The notes under the pieces: model-generated
The model's input: the letters and a program-made list of their open reading frames with translations, nothing else
Databases searched by the model: none
What the model was told of the DNA's origin: nothing
DNA from: 66-474 sp035249175
GTDB lineage: Bacteria > Pseudomonadota > Gammaproteobacteria > Xanthomonadales > Rhodanobacteraceae
Assembly (NCBI GenBank): GCA_035249175.1
Contig: DATFGT010000103.1
Span: 10,281-74,280 of the forward strand
DNA: 64,000 bases
Reading direction: 5' to 3'
Shown: positions 63,997-64,000 of the stretch, piece by piece
Position numbering within the stretch: position 1 is the stretch's first letter
How the letters are laid out: every line of letters starts with the position of its first letter
Program-made: the position numbers and the translations under genes

Positions 63997-64000
63997 TTGA

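Larger units (their letters stand above)
63784..64000. other. Terminal gap holding the second sigma-54 promoter region
   Basis: 217 bp after the nitroreductase-like gene. It has the activator-like word at 63911, an 18-bp palindrome at 63965 and the sigma-54 promoter at 63981. Its gene lies beyond the window edge and is probably another PEP-CTERM-regulon member. Confidence 0.6.

Overview
The window reads as a gammaproteobacterial chromosome of high GC, most likely order Lysobacterales (Xanthomonadales), perhaps Rhodanobacteraceae. The evidence is the order gyrB-recF-dnaN-dnaA / rpmH-rnpA-yidC-mnmE around the replication origin, the full atp operon, and two interspersed repeat types of a kind I associate with that order. 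The placement is an inference, not a search result.

Region 1 (1-9966) is the origin block. gyrB (cut by the window start), recF, dnaN and dnaA lie on the minus strand; rpmH, rnpA, yidC and mnmE lie on the plus strand. The dnaN-dnaA gap has four near-consensus DnaA boxes and an AT-rich stretch, so it is the best oriC candidate. Two perfect 16-bp parS-like palindromes sit inside recF.

Region 2 (10119-17726) is atpIBEFHAGDC with a plausible promoter before atpI. Repeat elements lie in the atpA-atpG and atpG-atpD gaps. AtpB carries about 65 extra residues compared with E. coli.

Region 3 (18199-45545) is a large plus-strand exopolysaccharide/exosortase A locus, mostly translationally coupled through overlapping stop/start codons. 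It holds an initiating sugar-phosphate transferase, export lipoprotein, chain-length protein, tyrosine autokinase, outer-membrane barrel, secretion ATPase, deacetylase, FemAB-like protein, several glycosyltransferases, exosortase XrtA (fused EpsI domain), amidotransferase, sulfotransferase, ATP-grasp enzyme, alpha/alpha-barrel protein, O-ligase, flippase and a WbpI-like epimerase.

Region 4 (45790-48432) has WbpB-, WbpD- and WbpE-like genes. With the WbpI-like epimerase they suggest a 2,3-diacetamido-mannuronate nucleotide sugar; the dehydrogenase (WbpA) is not in the window.

Region 5 (48556-59806) is an accessory module: a GT2-like transferase, two paralogous large secreted proteins (putative polysaccharide lyases/hydrolases) that bracket two more sulfotransferase-like genes, an asparagine-synthase-like amide ligase without the glutaminase cysteine, a phosphatidylserine-decarboxylase-like protein and a 67-aa membrane protein.

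Region 6 (60164-64000) holds a PEP-CTERM protein, the substrate type of XrtA, behind a sigma-54 promoter; an exosortase-associated GNAT/FeeM-like acyltransferase on the minus strand; a nitroreductase-like protein; and a second, perfect-consensus sigma-54 promoter at the very end. Both sigma-54 promoters have the same CCTTACAnAT word exactly 70 bp upstream, which suggests a shared activator for a PEP-CTERM regulon.

Taken together, regions 3-6 look like one surface system that builds, modifies and exports a decorated polysaccharide and sorts PEP-CTERM proteins to the envelope.
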